Positions 1 through 7,143 of a stretch of 64,000 nucleotides of DNA are shown piece after piece. Source of the stretch: Pseudomonas sp. GTDB taxonomy: Bacteria; Pseudomonadota; Gammaproteobacteria; Pseudomonadales; Pseudomonadaceae. A program made the position numbers and the translations under genes. The stretch spans positions 124,001-188,000 of the forward strand of contig JAUSOF010000067.1 of assembly GCA_030656145.1 (NCBI GenBank). Direction: 5' to 3'. Under the pieces are notes generated by a model. The model did not search any database. It had not been told where the DNA came from and saw nothing but the letters and a program-made list of their open reading frames with translations. Numbering within the stretch: position 1 is the first letter of the stretch; each line of letters starts with the position of its first letter.

Positions 1-2
1 TG

Positions 3-84
3 GAAATTAAATCGGAACATGACCCCCTGTAGGAGCCAGCTTGCTGGCGATCTTTGCAGATCAAAAGCATCGTCGGAGCGCCGA
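3..84. repeat. REP-like dispersed repeat, long copy A
   Basis: This stretch is nearly the same as 6893-6973, with only a few mismatches. The core at 29-52 starts with GTAGGAGCCAGCTTGCTGGC, a motif with short inverted symmetry (CCAGC/GCTGG). The core recurs at 53515-53538 and, reverse-complemented, at 36779-36802 and 37452-37475. It resembles the REP palindromes common between Pseudomonas genes. No coding is evident. Confidence 0.75.
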
Positions 85-193
85 ACCGCAGCAAGGACTA
101 GGCGTCCCCCTGGCTCCTACACAGTTTGCTGCGCGACAGCGCTTCGTCGAAGACGGGGCGATCCCTCCTGCGAAATAGGCGTTCGGCGTGTCC

Positions 194-1309
194 TCAGGTG
201 CCCGATTTGATCTTGGTCCAGGCCCGGGTGCGGATACGTTCGGCGCGCTGCGGCAGCGGTTGCAGCACGTAGAGGGTTTTCTGCGCGTCGGCGGTTGGGG
301 TCAGGTTGGGGTTGTCGCGGATTTCCGCGCCCACCAGCGGCATGGCGTCCTTGTTCGGGTTGGGGTAGCCGAGAAAATCGCTGATCGGTGCGACCACTTG
401 CGGGTCGAGCAGGTTGTTGAGGAACTCATGCGCTTCGTCGACGTTCCTGGCGCTGGCCGGGATGGCGAAGGAGTCGTACCACAGCGGCGCGCCCTCTTTC
501 GGGAGGCGCCAGTCGACCACCACGCCGTTGCCGGCTTCTTTGGCGCGGTTGGCGAATTGGTAGAAGCTGCCCGAGTAGCCGATAGCCACGCAGATGTCGC
601 CGTTGGCGATGTCGGTCATGTACTTGGCCGAGTGGAAATAGGCGATGTGCGGACGGATCTTCAGCATCAGCGCGCTGGCCTTGTCGTAGTCCTCGGTCTT
701 GCTGCTGTTGGGGTCCAGGCCCAGGTAGTGCAAGGCGATCGGCAGGATGTCGCCCGGCGAGTCGAGCATGGCCACGCCGCACTGCTTGAGTTTGCTGATG
801 TTCTCCTCTTTGAAGATCAGGTCCCAGCTGTCCACCGGGGCATCGGCTCCGAGGGCCGCCTTGACCTTGTCCGGGTTGAAGCCGATCAGCACCGTGCCGT
901 ACATATAGGGTGCGGCGTACTGGTTGCCGGGGTCATTGGTGGTCATCAGTTCGAGCAGGCCAGGGTCCAGGTGTTGCCAGTTGGGCAGCTTGCTCTTGTC
1001 CAGCTTCTGGAACACCCCGGCCTTGATCTGGGTGTCGAGGAAGGTGTTGCTCGGTACTACCAGGTCATAGCCGGAGTTGCCGGTGAGCAGCTTGGCCTCC
1101 AGCGATTCATTGGTGTCGAACACGTCCCAGGTCAGCGTGATCCCGGACTTCTGCTGAAATTCCTTGGGTACCGACGGCAGCATGTAGTCGGCCCAGTTAT
1201 ACACGCGCAGCTGGCGCTGCTCGGCCTGGGCTGTCGCGGCGGTGAGGCTCGCGGCGCAAAAGGCGCCAGTGAGCAGGGTGGCGCCGAATAGCTGGGTGAG
1301 TCTGTTCAT
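194..1309 (-). CDS. polyamine ABC transporter periplasmic substrate-binding protein (PotF/SpuD type)
   Basis: The 371-residue product opens with a signal peptide (MNRLTQLFGATLLTGAFCAA, cleavage near AQA-EQR). A typical PotF/SpuD fold follows, with the early LRVYNWADY motif and the IGYSGSFYQF and WYDSFAIP segments. The family binds putrescine or spermidine in the periplasm for an ABC importer. I chose the ATG at 1309 rather than 1402 because it starts the signal peptide. It lies 58 bases downstream of an acetylpolyamine amidohydrolase gene on the same strand, so the two are probably co-transcribed. No permease or ATPase gene is adjacent on this side; such genes may lie off the left edge or elsewhere. 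Confidence 0.88.
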   Translation of the reverse strand: MNRLTQLFGATLLTGAFCAASLTAATAQAEQRQLRVYNWADYMLPSVPKEFQQKSGITLTWDVFDTNESLEAKLLTGNSGYDLVVPSNTFLDTQIKAGVFQKLDKSKLPNWQHLDPGLLELMTTNDPGNQYAAPYMYGTVLIGFNPDKVKAALGADAPVDSWDLIFKEENISKLKQCGVAMLDSPGDILPIALHYLGLDPNSSKTEDYDKASALMLKIRPHIAYFHSAKYMTDIANGDICVAIGYSGSFYQFANRAKEAGNGVVVDWRLPKEGAPLWYDSFAIPASARNVDEAHEFLNNLLDPQVVAPISDFLGYPNPNKDAMPLVGAEIRDNPNLTPTADAQKTLYVLQPLPQRAERIRTRAWTKIKSGT

Positions 1310-1367
1310 TGAGGTCACTCCAATCTTCTTGTGGTTCTGTCGCCGCGCTGGGAGCGTGGGATCTACC

Positions 1368-2402
1368 TTACGAATTGTTCGCTTCGAAACCTTCCAGCAC
1401 ATTCACCGCGTTGACGCCGATGGCCTCCACCGCATAGCCGCCTTCCATGACGAACAGGGTCGGCAGGCCGAGGGCGGCGATGCGCTGGCCCATGCGCAGG
1501 TAATCCGGGCTGTCGAGCTTGAACTGGGAGATCGGGTCATCCTTGAAGGTGTCCACACCGAGCGACACCACCAGCACCTCGGCGCCGTAGTCGCTGATGC
1601 GCTGGCAGGCCTGTTCCAGCGCTGCGGCCCAGGTTGCCCAGCCACTGCCGGCCGGCAGTGGGTAGTTGAAATTACAGCCTTCGCCGACACCCGCGCCGCG
1701 TTCATCGGCATAACCGAGGAAGAACGGAAACTCCGCCGTCGGGTCGCCATGGATCGAGGCGAACAACACATCATTGCGCTGATAGAAGATGTCCTGGGTG
1801 CCGTTACCGTGGTGGTAGTCGACGTCGAGAATGGCCACCTTGGCCCGGCCCTGGTCGATGAAGGCCTGGGCGGCAATAGCGGCGTTGTTCAGGTAGCAGT
1901 AGCCGCCCATCACGTCGCCGGCGGCATGGTGACCGGGCGGGCGGCACAGGGCGAAGGCGCTGTGGGCGCCCTGGGTTATTTGCGCCTGGGCGCTGAGCGC
2001 TACTTGCGCCGCGCTGTAAGCCGCCTGCCAGGTGCCGGCGGTGATTGGCGCGCCAGCGTCGAAGCTGTAGTAGCCGAGCTGGCCGTGCAGGCTTGCCGGC
2101 AACTGCTGGCGCAGGGTGCGCGCCGGCCAGGTATAGGGCAGCAGATCACCCTGACCGCCCTGGGCCTGCCAGCGTGGCCAGGCGCCCTGGAAGAAGTCCA
2201 GGTAGGCGGCGCTGTGGATACGTTCGATCGGCGCGCGGCCAAAGTCCTTGGGCGCGCGTACTTCGCCGAGCTGACGATCCTTGACCCGCGCGAGGATGTG
2301 GTCGGCGCGCTGCGGTTTCTCGAAACAGGGCTGCAACTGGCCGTCGATCAACTCACAGTTACCGTGGTGCAGGTGATGGTCGTCGCTGTAAAAAGTCAGC
2401 AT
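1368..2402 (-). CDS. acetylpolyamine amidohydrolase, histone deacetylase superfamily
   Basis: The 344-residue protein belongs to the class II HDAC-like hydrolases that remove acetyl groups from acetylated polyamines in a zinc-dependent reaction. Visible hallmarks are CRPPGHHA (tandem histidines), GGYCYLNNAAI, the metal-binding VDYHHGNG segment, SIHGDP and the late MEGGYAVE glycine loop. The ATG at 2402 is preceded by GGGAG at a good distance and matches the usual MLTFYSDDH start; an in-frame extension to 2522 looks like non-coding repeat sequence. It is followed by a polyamine-binding protein gene and preceded by an AraC regulator, which suggests recovery of acetylpolyamines. P. aeruginosa AphA/AphB (PA1409/PA0321) are the likely relatives. 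Confidence 0.9.
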   Translation of the reverse strand: MLTFYSDDHHLHHGNCELIDGQLQPCFEKPQRADHILARVKDRQLGEVRAPKDFGRAPIERIHSAAYLDFFQGAWPRWQAQGGQGDLLPYTWPARTLRQQLPASLHGQLGYYSFDAGAPITAGTWQAAYSAAQVALSAQAQITQGAHSAFALCRPPGHHAAGDVMGGYCYLNNAAIAAQAFIDQGRAKVAILDVDYHHGNGTQDIFYQRNDVLFASIHGDPTAEFPFFLGYADERGAGVGEGCNFNYPLPAGSGWATWAAALEQACQRISDYGAEVLVVSLGVDTFKDDPISQFKLDSPDYLRMGQRIAALGLPTLFVMEGGYAVEAIGVNAVNVLEGFEANNS

Positions 2403-2524
2403 TGGCAGGCTCCCAGGCTTGTTGTTCTGCTCACCATTGTTCGCCGTGCCGGCCGGCGGGCATACGCTGGTAATGGCCAATAGGGGATCGAAGTGGCCAA
2501 ATTGCCTGGCCGCAGCGCTCATAT

Positions 2525-2590
2525 CGTAGGGTGCGCCGTGCGCACCAGGGTTAGGCGCGCAAAGGGCTGGTGCGCACGGCGCACCCTACG
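2525..2590. repeat. paired palindromic repeat (CGTAGGGTGCGCC family), converging copies
   Basis: Two perfect 22-base copies, at 2525-2546 (+) and 2569-2590 (-), face each other across 22 bases and would fold into a long hairpin. The unit begins CGTAGGGTGCGCCGTGCGCA and is itself partly palindromic (GGTGCGCCGTGCGCACC). Other copies are at 14572, 14735, 56824 (variant), 61477 and 61514. It lies between araC and the polyamine genes and could also end the araC transcript. Confidence 0.8.
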
Positions 2591-2603
2591 AGGGCCTGGA
2601 TGG

Positions 2604-3596
2604 TCAGGTGCGAAAACGACTCGGCGCCACCCCGCTCCAGCGCTGGAAGGCATGGCGGAAGCTGGCGCTCTCGCTGAAGCCGAGTTCCTCGGCGATGCGG
2701 CAGATCGACCAGTCTTGCTGGCCGAGCAGGGTCTTGGCCCGCTCGAAGCGCAGCTCGTCGAGCAGTTCCTGGTATTGCGTGCCCAGCTCCTGCAGGTGGC
2801 GGCGCAGGGTGCGCGGTGAGCAGTGCATCTGTTGCGCCAGTGCCCCCAGCCCCGGCGGCTCGGCCAGGTGATTGGCCAGCTCCGCGCGCACGCGCTGCAG
2901 CCAGGCCTGGCGGGTGGTGAACTCGGTATTCTGCTTGCGGCAGCGGGCCAGAACTTCCTGGCAGGTGACCGGGTCGGCCAGCGGTAGGCGCCGTTGCAGC
3001 CACTCGGCGGGGAAGGCAAAGGCATTGCGCGCGGCGCCGAATTGCAGCGCACAGGCGAAACTTGCCGCGTAGTGTTCGGCGTAGGCCGGGCGCGCATAGC
3101 TGAACTGCGCCGCAGCCAGCGTCAACGACTGGCCGAGCAGTTCGCTTCCGATCAGCCTGAGCGAGGCCAGGCACATTTCCACATTGAACTGTTCCAGCGC
3201 GGGGGCATGCCGGTACTCGCTGGCGCTGACCCACGCCAGTTCGCCTTCGACGCTCAGGTCCAGTTTGAAATAGGTGCCGAGCAGCGCCGGATACTGCAGT
3301 AGCAGGCGCCAGGCGTCACCAAAGGTGGCACTCGACAACGCGGCGTAACCGAGCAGGCCGTAGGACGACACATGCAGGCGTTGGCCCAGTACCAGGCCAA
3401 GGTCGGCGCGCAGGGCCAGGGCGTTGGCGCACACCTGCAGCTCCTGGGTACGGGTGATGCGGCTGTCGGCGCTGGCCAGGTCGCGTGCCTGGATGCCACT
3501 GCCGGCGAGCAAGGAATCGAGCTGTTCGGGGTGCTCGGCGAACAGCTCGAGAATCAGCGAGACCACATGCAGGGTAGTCAGATTGGCGTGCAGCAT
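2604..3596 (-). CDS. AraC-family transcriptional regulator with Arabinose_bd-type N-terminal domain
   Basis: This 330-residue regulator has an N-terminal effector domain of the kind seen in OruR/ArgR-like AraC proteins (LGLVLGQRLHVSSYGLLGYA, FGDAWRLLLQYP). Its C-terminus carries two helix-turn-helix units (LGALAQQMHCSPRTLRRHLQ, then ICRIAEELGFSESASFRHAF and the family end RWSGVAPSRFR). It lies upstream of the acetylpolyamine amidohydrolase and binding-protein genes on the same strand, separated by a palindromic repeat, so it is a candidate regulator of them. The effector cannot be read from the sequence. The ATG at 3596 gives a family-typical length. Confidence 0.88.
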   Translation of the reverse strand: MLHANLTTLHVVSLILELFAEHPEQLDSLLAGSGIQARDLASADSRITRTQELQVCANALALRADLGLVLGQRLHVSSYGLLGYAALSSATFGDAWRLLLQYPALLGTYFKLDLSVEGELAWVSASEYRHAPALEQFNVEMCLASLRLIGSELLGQSLTLAAAQFSYARPAYAEHYAASFACALQFGAARNAFAFPAEWLQRRLPLADPVTCQEVLARCRKQNTEFTTRQAWLQRVRAELANHLAEPPGLGALAQQMHCSPRTLRRHLQELGTQYQELLDELRFERAKTLLGQQDWSICRIAEELGFSESASFRHAFQRWSGVAPSRFRT

Positions 3597-4085
3597 CGAC
3601 GGTATCCACGATGTTCAGGTCATTGAAACAAGGCAAGAAGCATGCCGCAGCTTTTGCGAGACTGAGCCGAAAGGCAGGCCGCAGCCGGTGGTAATCCGGG
3701 GATTAAACGGCAACCACAGCACCGGACTGCGGATTACCTCCAGACCACGGCGCGGTACAAATCAGCGCGGGACTGGTTTGTGTTCATAAAAAATAAGCCG
3801 TTGTTTTATAACTATAAATCAAGCAGGTGCGGGCCTTTTCAGGTACGGCCTTGGCTGCGAATTCTTCGCTGCACAGCCAACGCTTCGCAGCCAAAACAAA
3901 GCGCCGTCCAGCCGCCCCATTGCAGGTGCCCTCAGGCCAGCAAGGGCGATTAGTAGCCGGTTTGCTACGCAACAGGGGATCTCCTGCAGCGCGCCGGGGA
4001 GGATTGCCGGTGTTGTTTAAAGGCACTGTCTTGGCGTGTGCCGGCTAACTCTGGACAAACGGTTGCAGTGGCTGCTCGCCAAGCC
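3597..4085. other. intergenic, no gene supported
   Basis: No ORF here has a ribosome site plus a recognisable family. An 80-codon minus-strand frame at 3784-4026 has no recognisable motif and was not called. The stretch lies between divergent genes (araC minus, purE plus), so it should hold both promoters. Confidence 0.5.
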
Positions 4086-4096
4086 TGGCTTTACGG

Positions 4097-4102
4097 TATA
4101 CT
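4097..4102 (+). promoter_or_regulatory. candidate -10 element of purE promoter
   Basis: TATACT matches the sigma-70 -10 consensus TATAAT at five of six positions and sits 125 bases before the purE ATG. No good -35 is found at 17 bases, so the promoter may be weak or activator-dependent. A start near 4109 would place the hairpin at 4122-4151 early in the transcript. Confidence 0.4.
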
Positions 4103-4121
4103 TCGCGGCCTTTTTAGCACG

Positions 4122-4160
4122 CAAGCCACGCCGGTCATCCCGCGTGGCTTGTTGGTTTTT
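4122..4160 (+). terminator. terminator-like hairpin in the purE leader (possible attenuator)
   Basis: CAAGCCACGC (4122-4131) pairs perfectly with GCGTGGCTTG (4142-4151) around a 10-base loop and is followed by TTGGTTTTT. This is a standard intrinsic terminator shape. No plus-strand gene lies upstream for it to terminate, and purE starts 67 bases later. It is therefore a candidate attenuator in the purE leader, or the end of a short upstream RNA. No competing antiterminator fold or riboswitch was worked out. Confidence 0.55.
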
Positions 4161-4226
4161 GACGCGCCGCCACCGCGACGCACACTTTTGCTGCGCCGCG
4201 AGGCGCCCGATAGAAGAGGCACTTTG

Positions 4227-4718
4227 ATGAGCGCACTGGTTGGCGTGATCATGGGCTCCAAGTCCGATTGGTCCACCCTTAGCCACACCGCAGAGATGCT
4301 GGACAAGCTTGGCATCCCTTATGAGGTCAAGGTGGTCTCCGCCCACCGCACCCCGGACCTGCTGTTCCAGTACGCCGAACAGGCTGACAGCCGTGGCATC
4401 CAGGTGATCATCGCCGGTGCCGGCGGCGCGGCGCACCTGCCGGGTATGTGTGCGGCCAAGACCCACCTGCCTGTGCTCGGCGTGCCGGTGCAGTCGGCGA
4501 TGCTCTCGGGCGTCGATTCGCTGCTGTCGATCGTGCAGATGCCTGCGGGTATTCCGGTCGCCACCCTCGCCATCGGCAAGGCTGGAGCCGTTAACGCGGC
4601 CTTGTTGGCGGCGAGCATCCTCGGTCACCAGCACCCGAAGTTCCATGCGGCGCTCAAGCAGTTCCGCCAGGAACAGACCGATACCGTGCTGGAGAATCCG
4701 GACCCGCGTCAGGCCTGA
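4227..4718 (+). CDS. purE: 5-(carboxyamino)imidazole ribonucleotide mutase, class I PurE
   Basis: The 163-residue PurE converts N5-CAIR to CAIR in purine synthesis, directly after PurK. The N-terminus carries the phosphate-binding motif [10 protein letters not shown], followed by [23 protein letters not shown] and TIVQMP-like [13 protein letters not shown], all expected of class I enzymes. The start at 4227 has AGAAGAGG just upstream and gives the usual length; a longer in-frame opening from 4038 would run through the leader hairpin and is rejected. purK follows 87 bases later, so the pair form an operon. Confidence 0.97.
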   Translation: MSALVGVIMGSKSDWSTLSHTAEMLDKLGIPYEVKVVSAHRTPDLLFQYAEQADSRGIQVIIAGAGGAAHLPGMCAAKTHLPVLGVPVQSAMLSGVDSLLSIVQMPAGIPVATLAIGKAGAVNAALLAASILGHQHPKFHAALKQFRQEQTDTVLENPDPRQA

Positions 4719-4805
4719 CGGCTGAGCGCAATCGTGGGCCGGGTAAACGCTTCGCGGGCACGCCCGCTCCCTTGGGGCGCGGGCGGCATTGAAAGAGGTA
4801 GATGC

Positions 4806-5891
4806 ATGAAAATCGGTGTAATCGGTGGCGGCCAACTGGGTCGCATGCTGGCCTTGGCGGGCACCCCGCTGGGAATGAACTTCGCCTTTCTCGATCCGGC
4901 TCCGGATGCCTGCGCCCAGGCGCTCGGCGAGCATATCCGGGCCGACTATGGCGATCAGGATCACCTGCGCCAACTGGCCGACGAAGTCGATCTGGTGACC
5001 TTCGAGTTCGAGAGCGTACCGGCCGAGACCGTGGCTTTCCTCTCCCAGTTCGTGCCGGTCTACCCGTGCGCCGAGGCCTTGCGTATTGCCCGCGACCGCT
5101 GGTTCGAGAAGTCGATGTTCAAGGATCTCGACATCCCGACGCCGGCGTTCGCCGATATCCAGTCCCAGGCCGACCTGGATGCCGCTGCCGCCGTTATCGG
5201 TCTGCCGGCGGTACTCAAGACCCGCACCCTGGGCTACGACGGCAAGGGGCAAAAGGTTCTGCGCCAGGCGCACGACGTGAGCGGCGCCTTTGCCGAACTG
5301 GGCAGCGTGCCCTGCATCCTCGAAGGTTTCGTGCCGTTTACCGGTGAAGTGTCGCTGGTCGCGGTACGCGGTCGCGATGGCGAAACGCGCTTCTACCCGC
5401 TGGTGCACAACCGCCACGACAGCGGCGTGCTGGCCCTGTCTATCGCCAGCAACAACCATCCGCTGCAGGCGCTGGCCGAAGACTACGTCAGCCGCGTGCT
5501 GAGCAAACTCGATTACGTCGGCGTGCTGGCCTTCGAGTTCTTCGAGGTCGATGGCGGCCTGAAAGCCAACGAAATCGCTCCGCGGGTGCACAACTCCGGG
5601 CACTGGACCATCGAAGGCGCCGAGTGCAGCCAGTTCGAGAATCACCTGCGCGCCGTCGCCGGTTTGCCACTGGGCTCGACTGCCACGGTCGGCGAGAGCG
5701 CCATGCTCAACTTCATCGGCACAGTGCCGCCAGTGGCCGAGGTCATCGCCATCGACGATTGCCACCTGCACCACTATGGCAAGGCCTTCAAGGTCGGCCG
5801 CAAGGTTGGCCACGCCACCCTGCGCTGCGCGGATCGTGCCACCCTGGACCAGCAGATCGCCGCCGTCGAGGCGTTGATCAGCAAGGCCTGA
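4806..5891 (+). CDS. purK: 5-(carboxyamino)imidazole ribonucleotide synthase PurK
   Basis: This 361-residue ATP-grasp enzyme carboxylates AIR with bicarbonate and ATP to give N5-CAIR for PurE. The N-terminus IGVIGGGQLGRMLA is the diagnostic PurK nucleotide-fold start. The central TRTLGYDGKGQ and EGFVPFTGEVSL segments belong to the ATP-grasp domain, and ANEIAPRVHNSGHWT holds late active-site residues. The ATG at 4806 follows an AGAGGTAG ribosome site. It ends just before a strong hairpin terminator, closing the purEK operon. Confidence 0.97.
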   Translation: MKIGVIGGGQLGRMLALAGTPLGMNFAFLDPAPDACAQALGEHIRADYGDQDHLRQLADEVDLVTFEFESVPAETVAFLSQFVPVYPCAEALRIARDRWFEKSMFKDLDIPTPAFADIQSQADLDAAAAVIGLPAVLKTRTLGYDGKGQKVLRQAHDVSGAFAELGSVPCILEGFVPFTGEVSLVAVRGRDGETRFYPLVHNRHDSGVLALSIASNNHPLQALAEDYVSRVLSKLDYVGVLAFEFFEVDGGLKANEIAPRVHNSGHWTIEGAECSQFENHLRAVAGLPLGSTATVGESAMLNFIGTVPPVAEVIAIDDCHLHHYGKAFKVGRKVGHATLRCADRATLDQQIAAVEALISKA

Positions 5892-5896
5892 CGTTG

Positions 5897-5930
5897 TCTG
5901 GCGCCGGCCCTGCCCGGCGCCAGAGACTTT
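5897..5930 (+). terminator. intrinsic terminator after purK
   Basis: TCTGGCGCCGG (5897-5907) pairs with CCGGCGCCAGA (5914-5924) around a six-base loop, followed by GACTTTTG. It lies five bases past the purK stop. Confidence 0.8.
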
Positions 5931-6019
5931 TGATGGAACCTCCGCAGCTCCGATCTATCTGATAGCGCAATGCCACGGTTTTTCAGCCCTGGCTTACTTA
6001 CCTATTCGGAGAACACACC

Positions 6020-6265
6020 GTGGGCATTATCGGCACCATTTTCATCGGCCTGATCGTTGGCTTGATTGCACGCTTCCTCAAGCCCGGCGATGACGGCATG
6101 GGCTGGATCATGACTATCCTGCTCGGCATCGGCGGCGCCATCGCCGCAACCTATGGCGGTCAGGCGCTGGGTATCTACCAGGCGGGCCAGGGTGCCGGCT
6201 TCATCGGCGCGGTGATCGGTGCGGTGGTTCTGCTGATACTCTATGGCGCAATCAAGAAGGGTTAA
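6020..6265 (+). CDS. GlsB/YeaQ/YmgE family small membrane protein
   Basis: The 81-residue hydrophobic protein starts with a GTG at 6020 preceded by CGGAGAA. It has three membrane segments (about residues 2-17, 28-45, 57-77) rich in glycine, with the family pattern IFIGLIVGLIARFLKPG and GWIMTILLGIGGA. The family (also called transglycosylase-associated) is linked to envelope stress but its biochemical role is unknown. It stands alone between the purK terminator and a secreted DUF3299 protein. Confidence 0.85.
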   Translation: MGIIGTIFIGLIVGLIARFLKPGDDGMGWIMTILLGIGGAIAATYGGQALGIYQAGQGAGFIGAVIGAVVLLILYGAIKKG

Positions 6266-6301
6266 GAGCCCCTCGCTCCCTTGTCTCCTGTGAGTCTGCC
6301 C

Positions 6302-6835
6302 ATGCGTTACCTGTTGTTGTCCCTGCTGCTACTGAGCAGCCTGGCCCGCGCCGAGCTGGCGGAAACCGACTGGCTCGAACTGATGCCGGAAGAAGACCGC
6401 CTGGCCCTCGAAGCCATGCCGGAAATCAGCCATGACGGCCCCGAGCAGGACGGCACCTTCTACAACCCCGACGGCCTCCGGCAGCAGGAAAAAAACCTGC
6501 CAGCGGTGATGTACTCGGCCAAGACCGTCGCCGCTCTCGATGGTAAAACCATTCGCCTGGGCGGCTATCCCGTGCCCCTGGAAACCGACGCCAAGGGCCG
6601 CAGCACGCTGTTCTTCCTGGTTCCCTATCCCGGCGCCTGCATCCATGTGCCGCCACCGCCGCCCAACCAGCTTGTACTCGTTCGTTACCCGCAAGGCATC
6701 GAGCTGGATGATATCTATGCCCCGCTGTGGGTCAGTGGCACCTTGCAGGTGGAACAGGTCAACAACGAACTGGCGGATGCGGCTTATGCGCTGGAGGCGG
6801 GGGCTGTCAGGATGGTGGAGGAAGGGGATCTGTAA
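6302..6835 (+). CDS. DUF3299 domain secreted protein
   Basis: A 177-residue protein with a signal peptide (MRYLLLSLLLLSSLARA, cleavage near ARA-EL). The body has the DUF3299 pattern, including VRLGGYPVPLE-like IRLGGYPVPLETD, FFLVPYPGACIHVPPPPPNQ and PLWVSGTL. The conserved Cys-His pair within GACIHVPPP suggests metal binding, but no function is established. The ATG at 6302 begins the signal peptide; a TTG at 6281 is the alternative. It is close behind the GlsB-like gene and may share its transcript. Confidence 0.75.
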   Translation: MRYLLLSLLLLSSLARAELAETDWLELMPEEDRLALEAMPEISHDGPEQDGTFYNPDGLRQQEKNLPAVMYSAKTVAALDGKTIRLGGYPVPLETDAKGRSTLFFLVPYPGACIHVPPPPPNQLVLVRYPQGIELDDIYAPLWVSGTLQVEQVNNELADAAYALEAGAVRMVEEGDL

Positions 6836-6892
6836 TGCCCGGCTTCAGCAAGCACTCTGCTCAGAAATAAGATAACGCCTTGTTTATAGGCA

Positions 6893-6973
6893 GAAATTAA
6901 ATCTGAACAGAAACCCTGTAGGAGCCAGCTTGCTGGCGATCCTTGCAGATCAAAAGCATCGTCGGAGCGCCGA
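6893..6973. repeat. REP-like dispersed repeat, long copy B
   Basis: This copy matches 3-84 almost throughout, including the flanks GAAATTAAAT and CATCGTCGGAGCGCCGA as well as the core. The rest of 6836-7143 shows no gene. Confidence 0.75.
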
Positions 6974-7143
6974 GCTCAATGCCCGCAAAACCCATCGCGG
7001 GCATGGGGCTGGGCGTCCCCGCCGCTCCTGCAGGTACCCACCAGCCGACAGGCACCATTGCCCCCAGTCTGCTGCGTGACAACCTTGAAATAGCGCTTGA
7101 ACGCGACCCTGGGCCTGCACCACGGTCCCCTTTCGGGCTTCGC

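Noticed and set aside
188..1291. Long plus-strand ORF (367 codons)
   Set aside because: It is antisense to the polyamine-binding protein gene, which has signal peptide and family motifs; the reverse frame is rich in Val, Gly, Gln and His typical of high-GC shadows.
3784..4026. 80-codon minus-strand ORF in the araC-purE gap
   Set aside because: No ribosome site, no family pattern and biased composition; not called.
4017..5813. 598-codon minus-strand ORF
   Set aside because: Antisense to purE and purK; no family motifs.
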